Origin: an uncultured Sphingomonas sp.
Lineage (GTDB): Bacteria; Pseudomonadota; Alphaproteobacteria; Sphingomonadales; Sphingomonadaceae
NCBI GenBank assembly: GCA_913776255.1
Contig: CAJYLV010000062.1
Location: forward strand, 1-58,745
Reading direction: 5' to 3'
DNA length: 58,745 bases
In this document: positions 52,464 to 58,745 of the stretch, piece by piece
Layout: each line of letters starts with the position of its first letter
How positions within the stretch are numbered: the first letter of the stretch is position 1
Made by a program: the position numbers and the translations under genes
The notes under the pieces: model-generated
Told to the model about the DNA's origin: nothing
Databases searched by the model: none
Seen by the model: the letters and a program-made list of their open reading frames with translations, nothing else

Positions 52464-53309
52464 TCACCGCGTCAGGTACATCGCCCGCAGCCGGCGGATC
52501 GTCGCGGCGTCGAGGCCGAGCTGATCGCGTTGATAGGCCGCCATGCCGCCCGGCTGTCGAGCGATCGCGGCGAAGGCGGCGTCGAGATAGGCGGGGTCGA
52601 CGCCCATCAGCGCGCTTACCACGTCGGCGGGCAGGGCTTTCGTCCAGGCGGCCGCGTTCGGATCCTGGCGGGCGGCGCGCGCGGGATCGAAATAGCGGTT
52701 GGAGAGCATGTAATCCTGCATCACGGTCACGCGTGGCACGCCCAGCACGGTGAGCAGCAGCGCCGCAGCGACGCCGGTGCGGTCCTTGCCCGCCGAACAG
52801 TTGAACGCGAGCGGTGCGTGGCCCGCGGCGAGCTCGGCGAACATGCGGCGATAGGCGCCGGCGAAGCGGAAGGGCAGCTCCGCATAGGTGTGCGTCATGA
52901 TGCTGCGCGCCTTGGCGCCGTCGAGCTTGGGGTCGGCGAGGGCACGCATGTCGCCGGTCATGTCGTAATCGTCGGCGAAGACCGCGGGCTTATGCGCCTC
53001 GGGCCAGGCAACCGGCGCCTTGGCGCGCTCGCGCGTGTCGCGCAGGTCGCAGACGGTGACGAGACCGCGCTTGGCCAGCGCCGCAAAGTCTGCCGGGGTC
53101 AGCGCGTTCATCGCGCCCGAGCGATACAGCAGACCCCATTTCACCGTCCGCCCGTCCGCGGTGCGATAGCCGCCGAGATCGCGGAAATTCTGCCCGCCCT
53201 GCAACGGCAGGACGCGTTCGTGCGGCACCTGCGGCGCGACGGGGGCGGGGACCTGCCGCGCGATCGCGAGCGTCGGGGCGAGGGCGAAGAGGAGGGCGAA
53301 ATGGCGCAT
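52464..53309 (-). CDS. Exported tyrosine/serine phosphatase-like protein (Y_phosphatase3 family)
   Basis: The 281-aa protein starts at the Met of MRHFALLFALAPTLAIA, a signal peptide; AGGAC precedes it. LQGGQNFRDLGGYRTADGRT, VKWGLLYRSGAMNALTPADF, VTVCDLRDTRERAKAPVAW, and the P-loop FNCSAGKDRTGVAAALLLTV are the family signatures (PF13350). The catalytic Cys and Arg are kept; the usual His before the Cys is Asn. Family members remove phosphate from phosphotyrosine, lipids or small phosphates. Lying directly upstream of the phytase operon, it may help with inositol phosphate breakdown, which is inferred. A hairpin repeat separates it from the receptor gene upstream. Confidence 0.85.
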   Translation of the reverse strand: MRHFALLFALAPTLAIARQVPAPVAPQVPHERVLPLQGGQNFRDLGGYRTADGRTVKWGLLYRSGAMNALTPADFAALAKRGLVTVCDLRDTRERAKAPVAWPEAHKPAVFADDYDMTGDMRALADPKLDGAKARSIMTHTYAELPFRFAGAYRRMFAELAAGHAPLAFNCSAGKDRTGVAAALLLTVLGVPRVTVMQDYMLSNRYFDPARAARQDPNAAAWTKALPADVVSALMGVDPAYLDAAFAAIARQPGGMAAYQRDQLGLDAATIRRLRAMYLTR

Positions 53310-53331
53310 GGATCGTCCTGTAAGACATCCC

Positions 53332-53416
53332 CGTTCGCCCTGAGCCTGTCGAAGGGCGCCTTTCCGCGAGCGCAGCGCCTGAGGCACGGCGCCCTTCGAC
53401 AGGCTCAGGGCGAACG
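53332..53416. repeat. Long inverted repeat (CGTTCGCCCTGAGCCTGTCG family)
   Basis: Arms of about 29 bp (53332-53360 and 53388-53416) are almost perfect complements. This sequence, widely found in sphingomonad intergenic DNA, lies between the receptor stop (53467) and the phosphatase start (53309), so it probably separates two transcripts. Confidence 0.8.
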
Positions 53417-53466
53417 ACGATTGAAAGTGTCCGTGCTCCCGCACCGCGCGGGAGCACGGGGTGGCA

Positions 53467-55836
53467 TCAGAACCGCACGTTCACTTCGGCGCCCAGCGTC
53501 CGCGCTTCGTTGAAGAAGCCGTAGGTGCCGAGCAGCGGGCTCAGCGCCCGGAAGAACAGATGCTGTTCGTTGAAGAGGTTGCGCGCCCACACCGACACGC
53601 CCAGCGTCGCGCCCGTGCCGTTCAGCCGGATGTCGGTCAGCGCCAGGCGGCCGTTGACGACGAACGCACCGTCGCCCTTGGGCTGGCGCACGCCCGTCTG
53701 CGGATCGTTGTAATTGGCGTAGAAGCCGTCGTCGTAATTGCCGTCGAGGTGCGCGCGGAACGTCGTGCCGGTCAGCGGCAGTTCGTAATCGATCGCGCCG
53801 CTCGCCGCGTTGCGCGGGGTATAGACCGGATAGATGCGGATCGGCGTCGTCACCACCACGCCGTTGGTCTGCGGGAAGGGGTTCGACGTCGGCGGGATGT
53901 GGACATAGGTGAAGGCGTAGCTGGCGGTCAGCGTCAGGCCGTCCACCGGCAGCAGCGTGACATCGCCCTCCCAGCCCTTCAGGCGGCCGGTGCCGGGCGC
54001 GTTGGTCGTCTCGGTCGTGGTGCGCGTGGTGTTGAGCAGCACCCGTTCGCCTTTGTCATTGGTGACATATTGCTGGTAGTTGGCGCTGAAATCGATCTGG
54101 ATGTCCTTATAGTCGCCGACATAGGCGGCGACGTTGAAGCGCGCCCGCCGATCCCAGAATTCCATCTTCGCGCCGGCTTCGAACATCGACACGGTTTCCG
54201 GATTGAACGGCGCATAGGTGAGCGAGCGCGAATTGGCGCCGCCCGACTTATAGCCGGTGCTCCACTTGCCATAGACGTGGACGTCGCGCGTCAGATCGGC
54301 GGCCAGCGTTACCATCGGGTCGATGCGCGACCAATGGGCGTTGAGGGCGCGTGGCGCCGACACGCCGTTGACGCTCGGCAGCGCGCCGTTGACGATGAAC
54401 AATTCGCCATGCTTGGCATCGCGCGTCCAGCGCGCGCCGCCCGTCAGATGCAGCCGGTCCTCGGCGAAATCGGGGGTCCAGGTCGCCTGGCCGAACACGC
54501 CGACGCTTTCGGTCGTCACATGGCTCGCGCGATCGATACGCTGGTCGGCGATGACGAGCGGGATCACACTCGCCGCGGTGCCGTCGGCGTTCCAGCGCAT
54601 CGTGTTGAACGCCTGCGCATTGTCCTCCACCTTCTCGCGATAATAGAGCGCGCCGGCGAGGTAATGGAGCTGCGCCGTCTCGCCGATCGCCTGCACCTCT
54701 TCGCTGAACTGGTGCTGCTTGAAATAGGCGAGGCTGTAGCGCGAGAAGGCGCCGTTCGGCGCATAGACCGAGGTGTTGGCGCCGCCATTGTCGAACTGCG
54801 ACTGCGTCATCGCGCGATAGGCGGTGATCGACTTCAGCTCGAGGCCCGGCATGGCCTGCCAGTCGAGCGTCAGCCGATGGCCGTGCGTCTTGCCGATGCT
54901 GGGCTGCTGCGGCACGCCGACGGTCGCGGTACGCGCACGGGTCGGCTGCAGCGGCTGGGCGGGCGCGCGCGGCAGCGTGCCGGCGGTGATCGACTGGAGA
55001 TAGAGCGGCGTCGAGGCATCGTAGGACGTGTCGAACGCATAGTCCGCGCTGAAGCCCGTCACCGGCTTCCACAATGCCTCGCCATGGAAGCCGCGGCGGT
55101 CGAAGGCGTTGAAGTCCGCCTGGCCCGACATCGGATTCTTCACCAGCCCGCCGCGGCTGGTGACGATGCCGTCCAGCTTCACCGCGATATTGGCGAAGGC
55201 GGGCAGATCGAGATGCGCCTCGCCCTTGTAGCTGCCGTAATTGCCGATGCCGGCGGTGCCGTTGAAGCCGAATTCCCCGGTCGGCTTCTTGGTGACGATG
55301 TTGAGCGCGCCGCCTTCGGTGTTGCGGCCGAACAGCGTGCCCTGCGGGCCTTTCAGCACCTCGATGCTCTGCACGTCGTAGAGGGCGGTGCCCAGGCCCT
55401 GCGCACGGCCCAGATACACGCCGTCGATATAAACGCCGACGCCCTGGTCGCGCGCGGGCTGGTTGCTGTCGGCGAGCACGCCGACGCCGCGGATGTTCAC
55501 GATCAGCGCCGAATTGCGCGAATAGAAGGGCGCAACGCGTAAGGACGGAATCGCACCGTCCTGCAGATCGACCAGCGACTGGACGTGGCGGTTGCGCAGC
55601 GCGCTGTCGTCGAGCACGGAAATCGCGATCGGCGTGTCCTGCAGGTTCGTCTTGCGCTTCTGCGCGGTGACGACGATGTCGGCGAGCCCGCCCGACTGAT
55701 CGTCTTCCGCGGTGATCGTCGGAGCAGCGCCCGCCGCGGCGCTGCCGGCGGTCTGCCCCCAGGCCGTCCCGGCGCCCATGCCGATCAGTGCGACCGCCGC
55801 AGCCGACCGCAACAACATATTCGTACGCGATACCAT
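53467..55836 (-). CDS. TonB-dependent receptor
   Basis: The 789-aa protein has a signal peptide (RSAAAVALIGMGAGTAWGQ). The TonB-box/plug start is LADIVVTAQKRKTNLQDTPI. The plug continues with LQDGAIPSLRVAPFYSRNSA, DGVYLGRAQGLGTALYDVQS and IEVLKGPQGTLFGRNTEGGA, and the barrel ends with EARTLGAEVNVRF. This plug type (VVTAQKR..QDTPIAIS) is common in alphaproteobacteria for many unknown ligands. GGGGGGAC lies before the start. A repeat downstream separates it from the phosphatase. It diverges from the sugar dehydrogenase gene at 56016. Confidence 0.93.
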   Translation of the reverse strand: MVSRTNMLLRSAAAVALIGMGAGTAWGQTAGSAAAGAAPTITAEDDQSGGLADIVVTAQKRKTNLQDTPIAISVLDDSALRNRHVQSLVDLQDGAIPSLRVAPFYSRNSALIVNIRGVGVLADSNQPARDQGVGVYIDGVYLGRAQGLGTALYDVQSIEVLKGPQGTLFGRNTEGGALNIVTKKPTGEFGFNGTAGIGNYGSYKGEAHLDLPAFANIAVKLDGIVTSRGGLVKNPMSGQADFNAFDRRGFHGEALWKPVTGFSADYAFDTSYDASTPLYLQSITAGTLPRAPAQPLQPTRARTATVGVPQQPSIGKTHGHRLTLDWQAMPGLELKSITAYRAMTQSQFDNGGANTSVYAPNGAFSRYSLAYFKQHQFSEEVQAIGETAQLHYLAGALYYREKVEDNAQAFNTMRWNADGTAASVIPLVIADQRIDRASHVTTESVGVFGQATWTPDFAEDRLHLTGGARWTRDAKHGELFIVNGALPSVNGVSAPRALNAHWSRIDPMVTLAADLTRDVHVYGKWSTGYKSGGANSRSLTYAPFNPETVSMFEAGAKMEFWDRRARFNVAAYVGDYKDIQIDFSANYQQYVTNDKGERVLLNTTRTTTETTNAPGTGRLKGWEGDVTLLPVDGLTLTASYAFTYVHIPPTSNPFPQTNGVVVTTPIRIYPVYTPRNAASGAIDYELPLTGTTFRAHLDGNYDDGFYANYNDPQTGVRQPKGDGAFVVNGRLALTDIRLNGTGATLGVSVWARNLFNEQHLFFRALSPLLGTYGFFNEARTLGAEVNVRF

Positions 55837-56015
55837 GATGTCCCCCCGTGTTCGTCGGGCGGCGCGCTAGACATGTCCGAAGACGACTGAGTTACATTTC
55901 GGAAACAGAACGAAGACACCGGGCCGATCGTGGCCTCGCTTCACCGCAGGCCGGGCACCCCGTGGGGGCCCATGCGTTCGGACAGGGCAGGGACGCGGGA
56001 GAGGATAGGAACCCC

Positions 56016-57176
56016 ATGCGGACATATCATCTGTTGCCGGTCGCGCTTGCCGCGCTGATACTGGGCTGCGGCGAAGATGGCGGCAACGGCGGGGCCACCG
56101 GCACCGCGCCGACGCCCACCCCCAGCGCGACCGCCACGCCGATGCCGACACCCACCGTGACGGCGGTGAACCAGCGCGTCGTCGCCAGCTTCGACAACCC
56201 CTGGGCGATGGCGTTCCTGCCCGACGGACGCGCGCTCGTCACCGAAAAGCCGGGGCGGTTGCAGCTCGTCACGCAGGCCGGCGCCAAGACGCAGGTGTCG
56301 GGCGTGCCGCGTGTCACCTATTCGGGGCAATTGGGGTTGCAGGACGTCGTGCTCGACCCCGGCTTCGCCAACAATGCGCGGATCTGGCTGACCTATGCCG
56401 AGCCCGCGACCGGCGGGCAGCAGCTCGCCGTCGCGCGCGCGACGTTGGTGTCCGGCAGCACGCCGCGGCTCGACGACGTGACGGTCGTGTGGCGCGCGAC
56501 GCCGGCGACGACCGGCGGGCAATTGGGTGGGCGGATCGCCTTTGCACCCGACGGGCGCACGATGGTCGTCAGCACCGGCGAGCGCCAGCAATTCACCCCC
56601 GCGCAGGACCCGGCGGGGACGCTCGGCAAGATCGTGCGGATCAACCTCGACGGCAGCGCCGCGTCGGGCAATCCCTTCGCTTCGGGTCCGAAGCCGGAGA
56701 TCTGGACGCTCGGCCACCGCAACCCCTACGGCCTCGTCTTCGCCAGCGACGGGCGATTGTTCGAATCCGAAATGGGGCCGGCGGGCGGCGACGAGTTCAA
56801 CCTGATCCAGGCGGGCAGGAACTATGGCTGGCCCAAGGTGTCGGAGGGCGACAATTACGACGGCACGCCCATTCCGCGCCACAGCACCAACACCGCTTAC
56901 ACCGCGCCCTTGGTCAGCTGGACGCCGGTACTCGCGCCTGGCGGCATGATCCAGTATCGCGGTAGCGCATTCGCAGGCTGGACCGGCGACTTCCTCCTCG
57001 CCGGCCTCGCGCAACAGGGCCTGGTCCGCGTCCGCGTCACCGGCGACACCGCGCGCGAGGTCGCGCGCATCGGGTTGGGCAGCCGCACGCGCGAGGTGGA
57101 GGAGGGCCCGAACGGTTCGCTCTGGGTGTTGCGCGATGGCGATAATGGCGCGCTGGTGGAGCTGACGCCGCAGTAG
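56016..57176 (+). CDS. PQQ-dependent sugar dehydrogenase-like lipoprotein (soluble aldose dehydrogenase family)
   Basis: The 386-aa product has a lipobox leader (HLLPVALAALILGCGED), a Thr/Pro-rich linker to about residue 50, then a six-bladed propeller. SFDNPWAMAFLPDGRALVTE, GQLGLQDVVLDPGFANNARI, LGHRNPYGLVFASDGRLFES and EMGPAGGDEFNLIQAGRNYG are the PF07995 signatures. It oxidises aldoses or related sugars in the periplasm with PQQ as cofactor. No PQQ synthesis genes are in the window, so the cofactor must come from elsewhere. The start at 56016 is preferred to a longer frame since the lipobox and AGGATAGGAAC site fit. It diverges from the receptor at 53467-55836. Confidence 0.9.
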   Translation: MRTYHLLPVALAALILGCGEDGGNGGATGTAPTPTPSATATPMPTPTVTAVNQRVVASFDNPWAMAFLPDGRALVTEKPGRLQLVTQAGAKTQVSGVPRVTYSGQLGLQDVVLDPGFANNARIWLTYAEPATGGQQLAVARATLVSGSTPRLDDVTVVWRATPATTGGQLGGRIAFAPDGRTMVVSTGERQQFTPAQDPAGTLGKIVRINLDGSAASGNPFASGPKPEIWTLGHRNPYGLVFASDGRLFESEMGPAGGDEFNLIQAGRNYGWPKVSEGDNYDGTPIPRHSTNTAYTAPLVSWTPVLAPGGMIQYRGSAFAGWTGDFLLAGLAQQGLVRVRVTGDTAREVARIGLGSRTREVEEGPNGSLWVLRDGDNGALVELTPQ

Positions 57177-57180
57177 TTTT

Positions 57181-57314
57181 GGTTCGCGCGAAGACGCGAA
57201 GACGCCAAGAGGGGTCGCATGCCGCGCCGCATGCGCGTCCCACCAAAGGCATTGTTAGAGCACTACGCCAGCACCGCAGCGCAACACTTTCGCGTCTTCG
57301 CGTCTTCGCGTGAA
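57181..57314. repeat. Intergenic inverted repeat, 'GGTTCGCGCGAAGACGCGAAG' variant
   Basis: GTTCGCGCGAAGACGCGAAG and the complementary TTTCGCGTCTTCGCGTCTTC, GCGTGAAC lie about 80 bp apart. It is a diverged member of the family seen at 32226 and in the 35.5-36.6 kb tandem units, in which GAAGACGC replaces GAGGCGC. A CCGACATGT-AGACACC-CCGACATGT direct repeat follows at 57341-57366, close to the RES gene stop. Confidence 0.7.
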
Positions 57315-57366
57315 CTACCTAATGACGCTACGCGTCGCATAGCCGACATGTAGACACCCCGACATG

Positions 57367-58095
57367 TCACCCGATCCCAAACCCCGTAGCGGTGAAGCGT
57401 AGCGCCTCGCTGCGCATCTCGCGCGTCGCGATCAGGCCTTCATGCGTGACGAGGAACGCCCAGCTCGAATGCGGGGCAGGGGGCGGCACCAGCGCGGCAG
57501 GGTCGAGCACCGCGACGTTGGTCCCGCCCCGTGCCCGCGCAGACGGCGCCCGCAGCGCCCCGATGCCGGCGACCCGCGCGGCCGCGGCGAGCGCCTGCGT
57601 CGCCGCATAATCGGCCGGGTGGGTCCAGCGGCCCGCGGGCGTGTCGAATGGCGCCTGCGTCAGGTCGAGCGTGCGGTCGCTCGCGACAAGGACCGCGAAG
57701 GCCGACATCGGCGTCGGCGTGCGCGGCCGGCGGAAGCCCGGCGAACGCGAAAAGGCGACGAGCCGCCAATAGGCCGTCTCGGCGACCGCGGTCGCGATAT
57801 CCTCCGCCGCGTAGAAGATGCCGGGCAACACGTCCGAGCCCCGGAACCGCGACGGGCGCCCCAGGCCATAACGGAACGGCGCGGCGAGCAGCCAGGGCAG
57901 GCGCTGCGCGGCAGGCGGCAGCGCCGGCTTCACGTCATCGGCCAGCGCTTCGAGCAACGCCTGATCCACACCACTGTCGGCGAGCCGGTTGGTCGCGATG
58001 CGGTGCTGCCCTTCGACCATGCGGATCACCCGCCCGCGATAGGGGCGGGCGTGATCGGAAAGCGCTTCAGACACGCGCACGCAGCGCGTCGACAT
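57367..58095 (-). CDS. RES-domain toxin (NAD-consuming type)
   Basis: The 242-aa protein fits RES toxins: RGRVIRMVEGQHRIATNRLA near the N-terminus, GIFYAAEDIATAVAETAYWR with the Tyr and Glu, and FAVLVASDRTLDLTQAPF. RES toxins of this type degrade NAD and stop growth. Its 5' end overlaps the antitoxin gene by 29 bp, so it is translated from the same message. The reading frame start is uncertain because the overlap is long and no clear ribosome site is seen. Confidence 0.85.
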   Translation of the reverse strand: MSTRCVRVSEALSDHARPYRGRVIRMVEGQHRIATNRLADSGVDQALLEALADDVKPALPPAAQRLPWLLAAPFRYGLGRPSRFRGSDVLPGIFYAAEDIATAVAETAYWRLVAFSRSPGFRRPRTPTPMSAFAVLVASDRTLDLTQAPFDTPAGRWTHPADYAATQALAAAARVAGIGALRAPSARARGGTNVAVLDPAALVPPPAPHSSWAFLVTHEGLIATREMRSEALRFTATGFGIG

Positions 58096-58450
58096 AATCG
58101 CTGGTCCGCAGCAGCCCGCGTACGCTGGCGATCAGCTCGAGCGGCGCGGCGCCGAGGTCGAGGTTGGGCGTCGCCAGCCACGATCGCGCCGCCTCGTCGT
58201 CCTGCCCCAGCCAGCTGTCGAGCGAGCGGAACAGGCGGAGCAGGTGCTGCGCCAGCTCGAACGGCTTGCTCCCCGCCTCCAGCCGATAGCTGCCGCCGCG
58301 CAGCCGCGACACGGTCGGCGCCGACAGGCCGAGGATCGCCCCCAACCGAGCATTCGACAGCTGCCAGAACGTCGCGATCCGCGCGATCGCCTCGCTCAGC
58401 ACACGCGGCGCATCGGCATCTCGGGAGGGCAGGGCGGTCGCCATCATCAT
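58067..58450 (-). CDS. Xre/MbcA/ParS-type antitoxin of the RES pair
   Basis: The 127-aa protein starts in ATGATGATG at 58450-58442 with GGAGG just upstream; the first or second Met fits best, and a longer frame is rejected. It has a Xre-like helix-turn-helix (FWQLSNARLGAILGLSAPTV) followed by a toxin-binding domain (QHLLRLFRSLDSWLGQDDEA; WLATPNLDLGAAPLELIASV). This is the usual partner of RES toxins. It probably represses its own promoter. On a plasmid the pair may act in maintenance. Confidence 0.88.
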   Translation of the reverse strand: MMMATALPSRDADAPRVLSEAIARIATFWQLSNARLGAILGLSAPTVSRLRGGSYRLEAGSKPFELAQHLLRLFRSLDSWLGQDDEAARSWLATPNLDLGAAPLELIASVRGLLRTSDYVDALRARV

Positions 58451-58589
58451 ATTTCCTCCAGAACGATATAAGGCAGATTCGTTCACGGGAAAAGATGCAC
58501 CAACCGGATATGTCAGCTGTGGCGATAATGCCACCATGGGGCAAAACCTGTGCGCCGTAACGGCAACCCCATTGCCATGCCGGCTAAAA

Positions 58590-58631
58590 TGACAAGAGTG
58601 TCACCGACATAAGACGGACGCCGCAGCGTCC
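58590..58631. promoter_or_regulatory. Palindrome and hairpin upstream of the last gene
   Basis: TGACA-AGAG-TGTCA (58590-58603) is a perfect inverted repeat and GGACGC-CGCA-GCGTCC (58616-58631) is a stable hairpin. They lie 46 and 18 bp before the start at 58649 and may be an operator and an mRNA leader structure. Confidence 0.5.
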
Positions 58632-58648
58632 GATCCGGGGGAATCTAT

Positions 58649-58745
58649 ATGGCCGTGAAGTCGTATCGTGCGTCGTTGCGTTTGGCGTTGTCCGCTCTGG
58701 CTCTGGGGACGGTGCTTACCGCGCTGCCGGCCACCGCGCAGACCC
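58649..58745 (+). CDS. Exported protein, 5' end only
   Basis: The window ends after 32 codons: MAVKSYRASLRLALSALALG followed by TVLTALPATAQT. This is a Sec signal peptide with an ATAQ cleavage site. GGGGGAA precedes the ATG at a suitable distance. Nothing of the mature protein is visible, so no function can be given. Confidence 0.65.
   Translation, partial: MAVKSYRASLRLALSALALGTVLTALPATAQT

Noticed and set aside
53461..55542. A 693-codon open frame on the plus strand
   Set aside because: Shadow of the receptor at 53467-55836; same composition signs.
1..58745. tRNA or rRNA genes
   Set aside because: No cloverleaf with a TTCRANNC-type arm and no rRNA-like stretch was recognised by eye; a covariance-model scan would be needed to exclude them.

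Overview
The window is high-GC alphaproteobacterial DNA, most likely from a Sphingomonas-type organism (Sphingomonadales). The signs are six large TonB-dependent receptors, a PEPxxWA-type sorting signal, a tryptophan halogenase next to a DUF6445 gene, and sphingomonad-style intergenic hairpin repeats. It carries a replication and partition module at about 37.9-43.1 kb, so the molecule is probably a large plasmid or chromid rather than the main chromosome. That module has an RPA-type RepA initiator, six 22-bp iterons, a RepC-type initiator, ParA, and a small ribbon-helix-helix partner. Identifications are by reading motifs; no database search was run.

Layout. 0-1.7 kb: an exported protein cut by the window edge, an S1/P1 nuclease and an exported unknown. 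2.0-6.7 kb: an accessory patch with an AT-richer large serine recombinase, small genes, a truncated Tat-signal protein and decayed ISNCY-type transposase copies. 6.8-15.4 kb: a carbohydrate locus (GH144-like glucanase, Oar-like receptor, LacI regulator with a visible operator, and a GH3 beta-glucosidase), which fits beta-1,2-glucan use. 15.6-25.4 kb: a frameshifted siderophore-type receptor, a BNR/sialidase-fold protein, another receptor, a prolyl-4-hydroxylase-like oxygenase and small unknowns. 25.4-30.5 kb: receptor, DUF6445 and flavin-dependent halogenase operon. 31-35.4 kb: zinc alcohol dehydrogenase, CstA with its YbdD partner, and an exported unknown.

35.4-43.2 kb: an almost gene-free repeat field leads into the replicon core. 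The field holds a ~482-bp composite tandem repeat and nine copies of the palindrome TGTCGACA in 2.3 kb. Iterons flank repA, with repC after them. parA and its RHH partner follow, separated from repC by an O-antigen-ligase-like gene. The TGTCGACA palindrome recurs in the parA promoter and near the parA 3' end, which makes it a candidate partition or operator element. This is the most unusual signal in the window.

43.3-58.7 kb: an amidohydrolase remnant, a PEP-CTERM protein, a large ExeM/NucH-like nuclease, a phytase plus receptor operon with a tyrosine-phosphatase-like gene upstream, another receptor, a PQQ-dependent sugar-dehydrogenase lipoprotein, a Xre-RES toxin-antitoxin pair, and the start of an exported protein cut by the window end.
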